DNA of 64,000 nucleotides from Flavobacteriaceae bacterium PS02293 (GCA_029960045.1 JASCOV010000009.1:62001-126000); one strand, 5' to 3'; counted from the first letter of the stretch, positions 55,201 through 62,465 are shown. Notes: a model not told the origin generated them from the letters alone. Numbers and translations are program-made.

Positions 55201-55882
55201 GAGAAGGAGAAAGTTTGCATTCATAAGATGGTGCATAAGTTTTTAAACCTGAGATATCTACAGTCAGATTAGGATCATTGGACTCGACAATAACCTTACC
55301 GTCGTTACCTATCATGAATTTTCCGCTTAGCCCAAGAATTGAGAAATTAAAAGAATCAGGTTCACCCTCATATCCATTAGCCGCGTTTCCTAATCTCCAG
55401 TCTAATCCCGAGATTCCGCCAATCCCACTCTCTAAATTATATACCTGAGAGTTTGTTGTAGAAGAATTTAATCTTACCCCTGTTAAAAAGCCATGCAGAT
55501 TTGCTCCTGTATCAAAAGGATTTCCTCCAGAACTTTGTGGGACACCCATATAATCGTCTGGCATTCTGTTAACAGATCTGGTAATCCTACCTCCTCCAAT
55601 TAACGACCAGCCAACTCCCGCCAAGTCACTTTTTTTTCTGGGAATGAAACCTGAGGAGTCATAAGACAATAGCATATTGATAGAATTTTCCCCATCAATA
55701 TCTATATTGAACAAAGGGATTTTCAGATCGATCATTCCTGTATATAAATTTACAGGTACATTACCGTATTTTTCAAAAGCATAGGATTCTGGTGTTTTGA
55801 TTTGCAACTGCTGCATATAAAGCTGTGCATTTACTAGGCAAATTGAAAATACTATTAAAAAAATGTATACAACTTTCTTCAT
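52268..55882 (-). CDS. SpvB-like/Rhs-type shell protein with DUF5977 C-terminus, 1204 aa
   Basis: A signal peptide (MKKVVYIFLIVFSICLVNAQ) precedes a TcB/SpvB-like N-terminus: YGNVPVNLYTGMIDLKIPLF, MLLSYDSSGFIPRKKSDLAGVGWSLIGGGRITR. The middle is beta-rich and carries some YD-like repeats (YTYDPLIGVRSITPPNGIRQNYIYDTANRLERILDAEKNIIKEFKYNY). DUF5977 follows (FYRNNCGLDYIGGAFNYVVPANKYSSIINKEDANQQAQDDINENGQNITNNNANC) and then a C-terminal beta domain. It is joined to the preceding propeller gene by a TAATG overlap and to the Rhs gene by an 8-nt gap. A shell half analogous to TcB is inferred. Confidence 0.85.
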   Translation of the reverse strand: MKKVVYIFLIVFSICLVNAQLYMQQLQIKTPESYAFEKYGNVPVNLYTGMIDLKIPLFNIDIDGENSINMLLSYDSSGFIPRKKSDLAGVGWSLIGGGRITRSVNRMPDDYMGVPQSSGGNPFDTGANLHGFLTGVRLNSSTTNSQVYNLESGIGGISGLDWRLGNAANGYEGEPDSFNFSILGLSGKFMIGNDGKVIVESNDPNLTVDISGLKTYAPSYECKLSPSQIVIKDGQGNTYYFGGDFSKYEVSYPSNSANGPDHDETSRFYTVNAWSISQIIFQNGKTVTFNYVQDNLIDGFCTYAIANTLTNNSKIVSLDAFFQDGSRSGYTKNCPGGFAGCWTNYGSSPTSIESHILIKKSLLESVTFDSRSIFINYKDIGYPILQTESVTKPINEFVIDYISLRQNNIDIKKFLFNYSNLGGTYKRPFLTSLIDTKSNSKYSMEYYNTSNLPKYYTKGLDHWGFWNGNEGNSSLLAYDSYNSITGDYTLNGTIREPNTNLYNVALLSKITYPTNGYTTFEYESPSYGKRIERTSGSAFLPTLTNNTGYIGGARIKKQYDYSENGGLTNEKEYRYTTTLNGAASSGILMNWPRYIYFIEWKSNDGTFYQNLFLKSSSNVQQNSLDSYNIGYSKVFEIDKNKGYIEHNFYSYQDTPDILNPDTSNIKNYFDNPPSSGTYPVYPENLYKNFRNLFGIDKSIMRGKLKKDLFYKEGGTTPLKKEEYEYTDNIDFNPNNLKDNNNYVAINHLSGNWVQGYKKYFNSSNLKKQITTNYYGSDSLKVVKENFFTGTNHLNLNENQITDSNGNILRENISYLKDITSPTIFDQTMINKNMTSISLGRIQYKNNNKVTEEKTIYAPVDLSPEELNTRYLPKYIYSNFGNTLLDTSSSTDKNITIDSYGDFSNITQYTTRSGVPVTVIWGYNKTKPIAKIEGAKYSQVSSLDSTISIINASDTDATLAPRSDESVILAAFDVFRKDAMLADYQITTYTYDPLIGVRSITPPNGIRQNYIYDTANRLERILDAEKNIIKEFKYNYNTITFYNDERSKIFYRNNCGLDYIGGAFNYVVPANKYSSIINKEDANQQAQDDINENGQNITNNNANCTHICRLVPNNPNLVDASAVIQETSTNHFSATVNVTFLEEAHGLIIIGTINTCAPNSTKTFTKVLNGTTWTLKVLSSGDITISASSWINAGDSVGFVFEYDK

Positions 55883-57321
55883 TACTCTTTCACGATTTTA
55901 GTAGTTAGTTTTTTGTTTTGTTGAGTCGGGATACTCGCTTTAATGATGTAAACACCTTGTGGTAATCTGCTTGTGTTGACCTTCGTTACTTTGTTTCTTG
56001 TTTGTAACTGCTGAATAACCTTCCCAGCCATATCATACATGTAAATATCAGCCTGATCGAAGTCTAATCCTATCTCTACATAACAGTAGTCCTTCACAGG
56101 ATTCGGATAGATCTGAATATACTTGTTCTCCATCAAATCTTCTACATCGCTATCCAATAGTTTTACAACCTTCCAGTTCTCCTTACCTAATTCTTCTGCA
56201 CTAGTCCCTGCCAGAATATATGAACCGTCTCTGTTAAGTATTGCACTTGTTAGCCTCTCTTCTTTCTTTTTGTCTTTTCCTTCCACATACTTTCTCCAAA
56301 CTTCTTTCCCATTCTTATCAATGTATAACATCCAGAATGTTTCGTCATTACTTTGAACTTTACCTTCAGCCTGTGTAAAACCACCAATCAAAAACCCCTT
56401 AGTCGTTTCTTGATTTTTACTTCCTGTCTCTTTGATTGTGTTTATTGACATTAAAACATCTCGGTTCTTGAAGTTGTAAGACTGTTGCCATTGTTCATTC
56501 CCATCTTCATCCAATGACAGTAACCACAGGTCTGTTCCTTCTTCTAACTTTGCTCTCTTGTTTCCGGATGTCTGTGATCTGCTTTCGCCACCTATAATGT
56601 AACCGGAGCCCGTCAATGCCATTGTTCGGATATGGTCATCTTCATTCCCGCCGAAGTTCTTCTCCCACTGAACAACTCCATTCTTATCCAATTTTACAAT
56701 CCAGTAATCACCCTCACCATAATTTAAAAAGGATTTACCATAGAAAGTTATATCGTAGGATTCTGAATTTTGTTTATTTGGATTTGATGATGAATTATTT
56801 GAGGAAGATTCAGAATTATTGGTATTGGATAATGTTGAATTCAAATCTTTAGAATTGATCTTTGACTTAGATTGTCCGTCATAGATACTACTTCTAGAGT
56901 AGATGCCCATCAGAACACCTCCATCTTTTGTAGGAATCACTTTTTCTACCTCATCCAGTCCTTTTCCACCTAAAATTAATTGACTGATAATTTTTCCTTG
57001 CTTATCCAGTTTGGTTACAAAAACATCTTTAGAACCGTAACCTAATTTTGGATGATTTGTTGATCCTGCAACAACAAATCCTTCATCTGTGGTCTGCGTT
57101 ATACTTCTCGCTTCTTCACTGTATTTGGTTCCCATCGTTTTCTGCCATTCTTCTTCACCGTTCTCGTCAATCTTAATTAACCAGATGTCCGATGATCCAC
57201 TGGACTTATCTTTCTTGTCTAATGCCAATGAAGAATAAGAAGTTCCTGCCAAAAGGAAACCACCTTCTCGGGTAGAAACAGTAGATAGTCGTGTTGATTC
57301 CCCGAGAAATATTTCTCCCAA
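55882..57321 (-). CDS. T9SS-sorted beta-propeller-like protein, main part (downstream of a frameshift)
   Basis: Six or so ~50-residue repeats have the form D-x-W-[LIV]-x-K-[LIV]-D-x-x-G-x-x-x-W-x-K, then D-G-G-[FY]-x-x-x-G-x-S. Examples are SDIWLIKIDENGEEEWQKTMG and GDYWIVKLDKNGVVQWEKNFGG. The pattern indicates a beta-propeller. The last ~80 residues are a T9SS type A sorting domain (IQIYPNPVKDYCYVEIG, DMAGKVIQQLQTRNKVTKVNTSRLPQGVYIIKAS), so the product should cross the outer membrane by T9SS. The signal peptide is in another frame (57219-57566). The first codon here (TTG 57321) is unlikely to be a true start. Confidence 0.82.
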   Translation of the reverse strand: MGEIFLGESTRLSTVSTREGGFLLAGTSYSSLALDKKDKSSGSSDIWLIKIDENGEEEWQKTMGTKYSEEARSITQTTDEGFVVAGSTNHPKLGYGSKDVFVTKLDKQGKIISQLILGGKGLDEVEKVIPTKDGGVLMGIYSRSSIYDGQSKSKINSKDLNSTLSNTNNSESSSNNSSSNPNKQNSESYDITFYGKSFLNYGEGDYWIVKLDKNGVVQWEKNFGGNEDDHIRTMALTGSGYIIGGESRSQTSGNKRAKLEEGTDLWLLSLDEDGNEQWQQSYNFKNRDVLMSINTIKETGSKNQETTKGFLIGGFTQAEGKVQSNDETFWMLYIDKNGKEVWRKYVEGKDKKKEERLTSAILNRDGSYILAGTSAEELGKENWKVVKLLDSDVEDLMENKYIQIYPNPVKDYCYVEIGLDFDQADIYMYDMAGKVIQQLQTRNKVTKVNTSRLPQGVYIIKASIPTQQNKKLTTKIVKE

Positions 57322-57566
57322 ACTTTCTGACCTTGTTGATCGAGTTTGAGAATATGGTAATCGTAACCTTTATTTTGATTGTTGCTTGTTGGGGATTGGT
57401 TCTTTTGGATGGATGATCCGGAAACTAAATATTGTCCGTCAATTGTAATGGCTAATCCTGAAAGAAAATCCTGATTACCGGATTCTACATTCTTCTGCCA
57501 GCTTACTTTTTGGGCATAGGAATATCCCATAGCAAGGATCCCCAAGCTTATAATGAGTCTTTTCAT
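57219..57566 (-). pseudogene. N-terminal part of the same T9SS propeller gene, separated by a frameshift near 57281-57290
   Basis: The ATG at 57566 opens MKRLIISLGILAMGYSYAQKVSWQKNVESG, a signal peptide and then the first propeller repeat (YDYHILKLDQQGQKVWEKYFSGNQHDYL). After HDYL the frame departs into LFLPEKVVSFWQ, while the other frame continues the expected STVSTREGGFLLAGTSYSS. One indel between about 57281 and 57290 therefore splits one gene of ~560 codons. It may be a true mutation, a phase-variable site or an assembly error; no homopolymer stands at the spot. Confidence 0.85.
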
Positions 57567-57631
57567 TGGTTTGTTTTTACATTGCCAAATTAGCAAAATT
57601 TTAACTGCTTTCCAAACATTTCTATAGTTAA

Positions 57632-57685
57632 ATTATTATGTTAAATAAAATTAATTTAATAACAAACCGCATTTAACATAATAAT
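57632..57685. repeat. 15-bp perfect inverted repeat upstream of the Rhs operon
   Basis: ATTATTATGTTAAAT (57632-57646) and ATTTAACATAATAAT (57671-57685) are exact reverse complements, separated by 24 nt. It is 66-119 nt upstream of the propeller start and has no T-run after either arm. An operator for a dimeric regulator is plausible. Confidence 0.7.
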
Positions 57686-57711
57686 GCAATAATTAAAAAC
57701 ACAATAGTTCA

Positions 57712-57745
57712 TCATTCGAACGAGCATCGAACAAGCATCGAAGAA
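57712..57745 (+). repeat. Three imperfect tandem copies of an 11-nt unit
   Basis: The units TCATTCGAACGA, GCATCGAACAA and GCATCGAAGAA follow one another without spacing. Confidence 0.6.
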
Positions 57746-57928
57746 AGAATACAGAAACGCGCTTTAAAAAATATGCTTTTTTGAGCGTGGTTAAATTATT
57801 TTTTGAACCAGATTAAAATAAAAAATAACACGTCAACTTTTGTCGCTCAGGGAAAATACTTTTGAAAAAGATTACCGACAGTGGTAATTGCTTAACAATA
57901 TTTTTTAACCAAAAAAAACAAATGTATT

Positions 57929-58251
57929 ATGGGTAAATTATATGACTCTCTATTATCAGGCACCTCAGGACGCACAGGACGTATCGTCGTAGCCAACGTA
58001 TTCGGAAACGAGATCACAAGAATCCGTCCGAGAAAACGAACATCACCGCCATCTGCAAAACAGATCCTGGTACAGAACAGAATGAAAATCAGTCTTATTT
58101 TGTAGAAAACGCAGCTAAACGATTAGATGAGTCCTACACCGTAAATCTTTCGGTCAATTTTCGGAACAAAACACTTCATGTATGGATTGCATTCCGGTCA
58201 GAAGATTTGCTGATGGTTTCCAATTCGCAATATGCAGGAAATATTTATTAA
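57929..58251 (+). pseudogene. Decayed DUF6266-family gene with an internal deletion
   Basis: Frame 1 from the ATG at 57929 reads MGKLYDSLLSGTSGRTGRI, VVANVFGNEITRIRPRKRTS and PPSAKQILVQNRMK, a typical DUF6266 N-terminus, and stops at 58105 after 58 codons. Another frame then reads ENQSYFVENAAKRLDESYTVN, LSVNFRNKTLHVWIAFRSED and LLMVSNSQYAGNIY, the usual DUF6266 C-terminus, ending at 58251. The whole middle of a ~200-residue protein is missing and the two ends are out of frame. Family recognition is from memory of Flavobacteriia proteins. A terminator follows. Confidence 0.75.
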
Positions 58252-58256
58252 ACAAC

Positions 58257-58290
58257 AACCAGCCGGAAGTGTCCTTTCGGCTTTTTATTG
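58257..58290 (+). terminator. Terminator after the DUF6266 remnant
   Basis: AGCCGGAAG and CTTTCGGCT pair with one G-T wobble around TGTC, followed by TTTTTATT. It probably is the original terminator of the decayed gene. Confidence 0.75.
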
Positions 58291-58422
58291 ATATCAACTT
58301 AAAAACTCCCTTACTATTGACAATAAAAAACCTTAACAAGTTCAGCAAATATGACAATTGTCTTTACATAATACAATCGAAAACTTTGAAATTAACTCTA
58401 ACTTTACCATCAAATTAAGGTT

Positions 58423-59760
58423 ATGGATGATTTTATGGCTGCCCGTTCGCAGATGGCGATGTCTTTGGGCTTTCACATTATATTTTCCTGCGTCGGGATG
58501 GTCATGCCTTTTCTGATGGCGTTTTCTCATTACAAATATCTCACGACCAAAGACGAAGTTTACAAAGGACTAACAAAAGCCTGGAGCAAAGGTGTGGCAA
58601 TTCTTTTCGCAACCGGTGCAGTTTCCGGGACGATGCTGTCTTTTGAGCTCGGTTTGCTTTGGCCCAAGTTTATGGAACACGCTGGTCCTATTTTCGGAAT
58701 GCCGTTTTCATTGGAAGGAACAGCCTTTTTCATTGAAGCAATCGCCATTGGTTTCTTTTTGTATGGATGGGAAAAATTCAACAAATGGTTTCACTGGTTT
58801 TGTGGTGTTGTAGTGGGAGTTAGCGGATTAGCTTCCGGAATTCTGGTTGTTGCAGCCAACGCTTGGATGAACAGTCCAGCTGGTTTTGATTACATTAATG
58901 GACAATATGTGAATATCGATCCTATAAAAGCGATGTTCAACGAGGCTTGGTTTCCGCAAGCTTTCCATATGACAGTGGCAGCGTTTGCAGCAACTGGATT
59001 TGCAGTTGCCGGAATTCACGCCTTAATGATTTTGAAGAAACGAAATATCAGTTTCCATACAAAAGCGTTTAGGATTTCTGCAGGATTTGCAATTATCGGA
59101 GCTTTATTAGCACCCATCAGTGGGGATATTGCTGCGAAATCTGTTGCCGTAAGACAACCTATAAAATTGGCAGCAATGGAAGCCCACTTCGAAACCGAAA
59201 AAGGTGCAAGTTTTGTCATCGGCGGAATTCCGGATGAAGAAAATGAACAGATAAAATACGCCATCAAAGTTCCGAAAGTCCTGAGTTTTCTGACTTGGGG
59301 CGATTTTGATGCAGAAGTGAAAGGTCTGAAAGATTTTCCGAAAGACGAATGGCCGCCTGTTGCCGTTGTGCATTATGCTTTTCAGGTTATGATATTTTTC
59401 GGAAGTGTGATGATGGGAATTGGCGGATTGTACCTCATCGCAAGTTTTTGGAAAAAGCAATGGCTCACGAAATCATGGTTTTTAAAAATTTTTGTGGCTG
59501 CAATTCCATTTGGTTATATTGCTCTGGAAGCTGGCTGGACTGTGACGGAAGTGGGTAGACAGCCGTGGATAATTTATGGCATTATGAGAACTATTGACGC
59601 CGTAACACCGATGCCGGGAATCCAATATTCATTTTACTTTTTCACGTTGGTTTTCCTCTCGTTATCATTAATAATTGTTTTTCTTTTATTAAGACAAATC
59701 AAAATGGTTCCTAAACTCTACGACCCGACTGATCCTAATTATAATCCTAAAACCAAATAA
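58423..59760 (+). CDS. cydA: Cytochrome bd ubiquinol oxidase subunit I
   Basis: This subunit of the high-affinity terminal oxidase carries the heme and quinol sites. The N-terminal ARSQMAMSLGFHIIFSCVGMVMPF holds a heme-ligand His; GVVVGVSGLASGILVVAANAWMNSP and AFHMTVAAFAATGFAVAG are conserved, and the family motif GRQPW is at 378-382. The Q loop is short (445 residues in all), so this is the CydA short form. cydB follows after 1 nt. No CydX-like short ORF is visible. Confidence 0.96.
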   Translation: MDDFMAARSQMAMSLGFHIIFSCVGMVMPFLMAFSHYKYLTTKDEVYKGLTKAWSKGVAILFATGAVSGTMLSFELGLLWPKFMEHAGPIFGMPFSLEGTAFFIEAIAIGFFLYGWEKFNKWFHWFCGVVVGVSGLASGILVVAANAWMNSPAGFDYINGQYVNIDPIKAMFNEAWFPQAFHMTVAAFAATGFAVAGIHALMILKKRNISFHTKAFRISAGFAIIGALLAPISGDIAAKSVAVRQPIKLAAMEAHFETEKGASFVIGGIPDEENEQIKYAIKVPKVLSFLTWGDFDAEVKGLKDFPKDEWPPVAVVHYAFQVMIFFGSVMMGIGGLYLIASFWKKQWLTKSWFLKIFVAAIPFGYIALEAGWTVTEVGRQPWIIYGIMRTIDAVTPMPGIQYSFYFFTLVFLSLSLIIVFLLLRQIKMVPKLYDPTDPNYNPKTK

Positions 59761-59761
59761 A

Positions 59762-60769
59762 ATGATCTACGTTGTAATTGCATTTCTTTGGGTAGCAATC
59801 TGTTTGTACATCATTACTGGTGGCGCAGATTTCGGAGCAGGAATTATCGAATTGTTTTCACGGAAGTCTTATCGCGACAAGACAAAATCGATCATGTTAA
59901 AGTCCATCGCACCAATTTGGGAAGCGAATCATATGTGGCTGATTATTGCGATTGTGATTCTGTTTGTGGGATTTCCAACAATTTACACAACCGTTTCGAC
60001 CTATCTTCATATTCCTTTGGTTTTGATGTTGGTCGGAATTATTGCGAGAGGAACCGCTTTCACTTTTAGAAATTACGATGCGGTGCACGACAGCTGGCAG
60101 AAACTTTACACACAGATATTTTATTACTCCAGCTTACTGACGCCTTTTTTCCTCGGAATGATAGCCGCTTCAACGATTTCCGGATCTATTGACACAGATG
60201 CAAAAGATTTCCTGAGCCTGTATATTTTCAGCTGGCTGAACTGGTTTGGCGTTTGTGTGGGATTTTTTACAGTGGCGCTTTGTGCTTATCTGGCTTCTTT
60301 GTTTTCTCTGCATCAAGCGAGATTTCTTGATGATGTTTTGCCAATTATGATTCGTAAAACCCGGCAAACAGCTTTCTATGTTGTGATTACTGGTGTTTTG
60401 GTTTTCGTAAGTGCTTATTTTTCCGGTATTCCATTATTAAACTGGATTTTCTCCAAAGCTTTGGGAATTATTGCAATCACATTGGCAACCATAAGTTTGC
60501 TGTTTACGAATGATGCTATTAAAAAAAGTAATTTCTTACTCGCAAGAGTTCTTGGTGGTTTTCAGATTATTATGATTCTGGTAGCAGCAACATATCAGCA
60601 CAATCCCGATATTATTCTTTTTGCCAATGGCAGTTCATTGTCTTTGTTTGATGAAAGTGCAGCGCCAAAAACCATTGCTGCATTAGGATGGGCTTTGCTT
60701 TTGGGAAGTATTTTTATATTACCTTTTTTATTTTACCTGCTGTTTTCATTTGGAGAAAAAGGGAAATAA
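59762..60769 (+). CDS. cydB: Cytochrome bd ubiquinol oxidase subunit II
   Basis: This polytopic membrane partner of CydA has about eight hydrophobic segments. It starts with the characteristic VVIAFLWVAICLYIITGGADFGAGIIELF, and contains IAPIWEANHMWLIIAIVILFVGFPTIY and GIIARGTAFTFRNYD. Its 335 residues are typical of CydB. It is translationally close to cydA. No ABC exporter cydDC is adjacent. Confidence 0.96.
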   Translation: MIYVVIAFLWVAICLYIITGGADFGAGIIELFSRKSYRDKTKSIMLKSIAPIWEANHMWLIIAIVILFVGFPTIYTTVSTYLHIPLVLMLVGIIARGTAFTFRNYDAVHDSWQKLYTQIFYYSSLLTPFFLGMIAASTISGSIDTDAKDFLSLYIFSWLNWFGVCVGFFTVALCAYLASLFSLHQARFLDDVLPIMIRKTRQTAFYVVITGVLVFVSAYFSGIPLLNWIFSKALGIIAITLATISLLFTNDAIKKSNFLLARVLGGFQIIMILVAATYQHNPDIILFANGSSLSLFDESAAPKTIAALGWALLLGSIFILPFLFYLLFSFGEKGK

Positions 60770-60797
60770 AATCCGGAAAACAACGTTTTAGAAACTA

Positions 60798-60805
60798 TAT
60801 TTTTG
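60798..60805 (+). promoter_or_regulatory. -7 box (TAttTTTG) before the small barrel gene
   Basis: A TAnnTTTG match ends 10 nt before the ATG at 60816, so the transcript would be nearly leaderless or the site is fortuitous. Confidence 0.35.
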
Positions 60806-60815
60806 AATTTTGCAT

Positions 60816-61238
60816 ATGAAAAAGATTTTTGCACTTTTGGCAATTAATTTAGGTGTATTTGGCTTTTCACAGGCCTGGACAGGTGCTGGCGATCAGAAAG
60901 CACAAGGCGGAATAAACGCCTGGGGATTCGGAACCGGGATTGCTGCGAGTTATGATTATGGGATTAACAATTTGATCTCAGTTGGTGGAGGTGCCAATGT
61001 TTATTTTAATGAAAAAGATGACAATCCGTTCATCTTTGGACGAGTTGGATTTCACTTACAGGAAACTTTGGCTTTGCCACCAGAACTTGATATTTATCCG
61101 GGAGCGAATGTTGGTGTAGCCGGTAGAAATTTTGGTTTAGGCGTTTACATTGGTGCAAGATATTTCTTCACAGAAAATTGGGGCGCATTTGTAGAAGCTG
61201 GCAATAATGGTAGTTTTGGCGTTTCATATTCTTTTTAA
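60816..61238 (+). CDS. Small outer-membrane protein, 140 aa
   Basis: I chose the ATG at 60816, which gives the signal MKKIFALLAINLGVFGFSQ. The rest is a short barrel-like run of strands (GINAWGFGTGIAASYDYGINNLISVGGGANVYF, FIFGRVGFHLQETL, FGLGVYIGARYFFTENWGAFVEAG) with a final SFGVSYSF ending in Phe, as barrel proteins do. It looks like a compact porin-like protein of about eight strands. The function is unknown. It is followed by a terminator. Confidence 0.82.
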   Translation: MKKIFALLAINLGVFGFSQAWTGAGDQKAQGGINAWGFGTGIAASYDYGINNLISVGGGANVYFNEKDDNPFIFGRVGFHLQETLALPPELDIYPGANVGVAGRNFGLGVYIGARYFFTENWGAFVEAGNNGSFGVSYSF

Positions 61239-61254
61239 AAAGAAATTATATAAC

Positions 61255-61285
61255 ATAAAAAAGCAACTCCATTTGAGTTGCTTTT
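61255..61285. terminator. Bidirectional rho-independent terminator
   Basis: AAGCAACTC and GAGTTGCTT pair over 9 bp around CATTT, with an A-run before and TTGCTTTT after. It is shared by the barrel gene and the convergent pirin gene. Confidence 0.82.
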
Positions 61286-61289
61286 GCTT

Positions 61290-62189
61290 TTATTTAAGTT
61301 TAAGATTTTTATTCTGTGGCGGAAGCGGAACGTAGCCATCATCATTAATGACTTTCGGGAAATCGTGGTTTTCCCATTTGGTTTTCGCTGCTTCAATTTT
61401 TTCCTTTTCTGAGGAAACAAAATTCCAATAGATATGTCTCGGTTCCGGAAATGGCTCGCCTCCAAAAATATAAACTGTTGAATCCGGTTTCAAAGTGAAA
61501 TGACAGAGTTTTGCATCTTTAGCAATCAGGATATGTTTCGGGTTGTACAGATTGCCTTCACTTTCGATATTCCCTTCCAGAATATAAAGCGACGATTCTC
61601 CGAAAAGATAATCTCCAAGAATAATTTCTTTATCCTCTACGGACGTATTTTTCACTTCAAGGAAATAAAGTGGAGAATAAACAGGAACTGGCGATTTGCG
61701 TCCGAGGATTTCTCCGGCAATCAATTTATACTCTACCTCATTGTCTTTCCAGCTTGGGATGTCTTCTTTGTTGATATGAAAAAACTCGGGTTCCATATCT
61801 TCCAGTTCTTTTGGTAGAGCAACCCAGATTTGTAAGCCGTGAAGATTCTTGTCTGTAGTTCTGAGATATTCTGGTGTTCTTTCGGAGTGTGCAACGGCTT
61901 TTCCGGCGGTCATCCAGTTCACAGCACCTTCTTTGATTTCGATTTCTGTTCCGATGGAATCTCTGTGCATAATGCTTCCTTCAAACAAAAACGTCAAAGT
62001 TGAAAGTCCGATGTGCGGATGTGGGGGAACATCAAGATTCTCGTAATCCTTGAGCGCAGCCGGGCCCATATGGTCTATAAAAACAAACGGACCAACGCTT
62101 CTTTTCTGAGAAAACGGCAACAATCTCCCAACCAGAAAATTCCCGATATCGGCAGCACGTTCTTCTATTATCATTTGAACATTTGACAT
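61290..62189 (-). CDS. Pirin-family protein, 299 aa
   Basis: This is a bicupin of the pirin family. Metal-binding and core motifs are FVFIDHMGPAAL, VPPHPHIGLSTLTFLFEGSIMHRDSIG with two His, and GKAVAHSERTPEY with a third His; QIWVALPKELEDMEP and FIFGGEPFPEPRHIYWNFVSS mark the second cupin. Some pirins have quercetinase activity and others are regulators, and the role here is unknown. It is cytoplasmic and stands alone. Confidence 0.94.
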   Translation of the reverse strand: MSNVQMIIEERAADIGNFLVGRLLPFSQKRSVGPFVFIDHMGPAALKDYENLDVPPHPHIGLSTLTFLFEGSIMHRDSIGTEIEIKEGAVNWMTAGKAVAHSERTPEYLRTTDKNLHGLQIWVALPKELEDMEPEFFHINKEDIPSWKDNEVEYKLIAGEILGRKSPVPVYSPLYFLEVKNTSVEDKEIILGDYLFGESSLYILEGNIESEGNLYNPKHILIAKDAKLCHFTLKPDSTVYIFGGEPFPEPRHIYWNFVSSEKEKIEAAKTKWENHDFPKVINDDGYVPLPPQNKNLKLK

Positions 62190-62260
62190 AATTTCATTTT
62201 TAAATTTGATTTAAAATTAAGGATTTCTATCTAATATTTGTTGGATAAAGATATTCAGTT

Positions 62261-62318
62261 TTTTGTCATTCCGGAGGAATCTCGACAGCTAAGTTTAGAT
62301 TCCTCCGGAATGACAAAA
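62261..62318. repeat. 22-bp perfect inverted repeat, REP-like
   Basis: TTTTGTCATTCCGGAGGAAT plus CT (62261-62282) is matched exactly by its reverse complement at 62297-62318 with a 14-nt loop. The CATTCCGGAGGAATCT sequence has the look of dispersed palindromic repeats in Flavobacteriia. It lies between divergent genes and could form a strong hairpin in either transcript. Confidence 0.8.
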
Positions 62319-62350
62319 TTGTGTTTTTAGAACAACTGTTGTTTGTATGC

Positions 62351-62465
62351 TGAATCTGCAGCCCGACTTGAACGGAAATCCTTTTTTGCGTGTAATTAAT
62401 TTCTATTGAAATGGAAATCTTCTGCAAAAAAGATTGAGAGTGGAAGGCGGATAAAGCTGCCCAAA
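62351..62465 (+). ncRNA. Structured element resembling the Flavo-1 RNA
   Basis: Nested pairing is visible: GCAGC (62358-62362) with GCTGC (62456-62460), then CCG (62363-62365) with CGG (62448-62450) across an ATAAA bulge, then CCTTTTTTGC with GCAAAAAAG (62424-62433 region), and an inner ATTTC/GAAAT hairpin. The conserved-looking flanks (CCCGACTTGAACGGAAATCC and GTGGAAGGCGGATAAAGCTG) recur between genes in Chryseobacterium and Flavobacterium as I recall, and fit the Flavo-1 motif. No ORF lies here. The strand and name are from memory and would need a covariance-model search. Confidence 0.5.

Larger units (their letters stand above)
57567..57928. other. Divergent intergenic region with inverted and tandem repeats
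   Basis: The 362 nt between the propeller gene and the DUF6266 remnant hold no gene I can support. They contain a 15-bp perfect inverted repeat (57632-57646 and 57671-57685) and three imperfect 11-12-nt tandem copies of GCATCGAACAA (57712-57745). The promoter of the Rhs operon should lie here. Confidence 0.6.
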
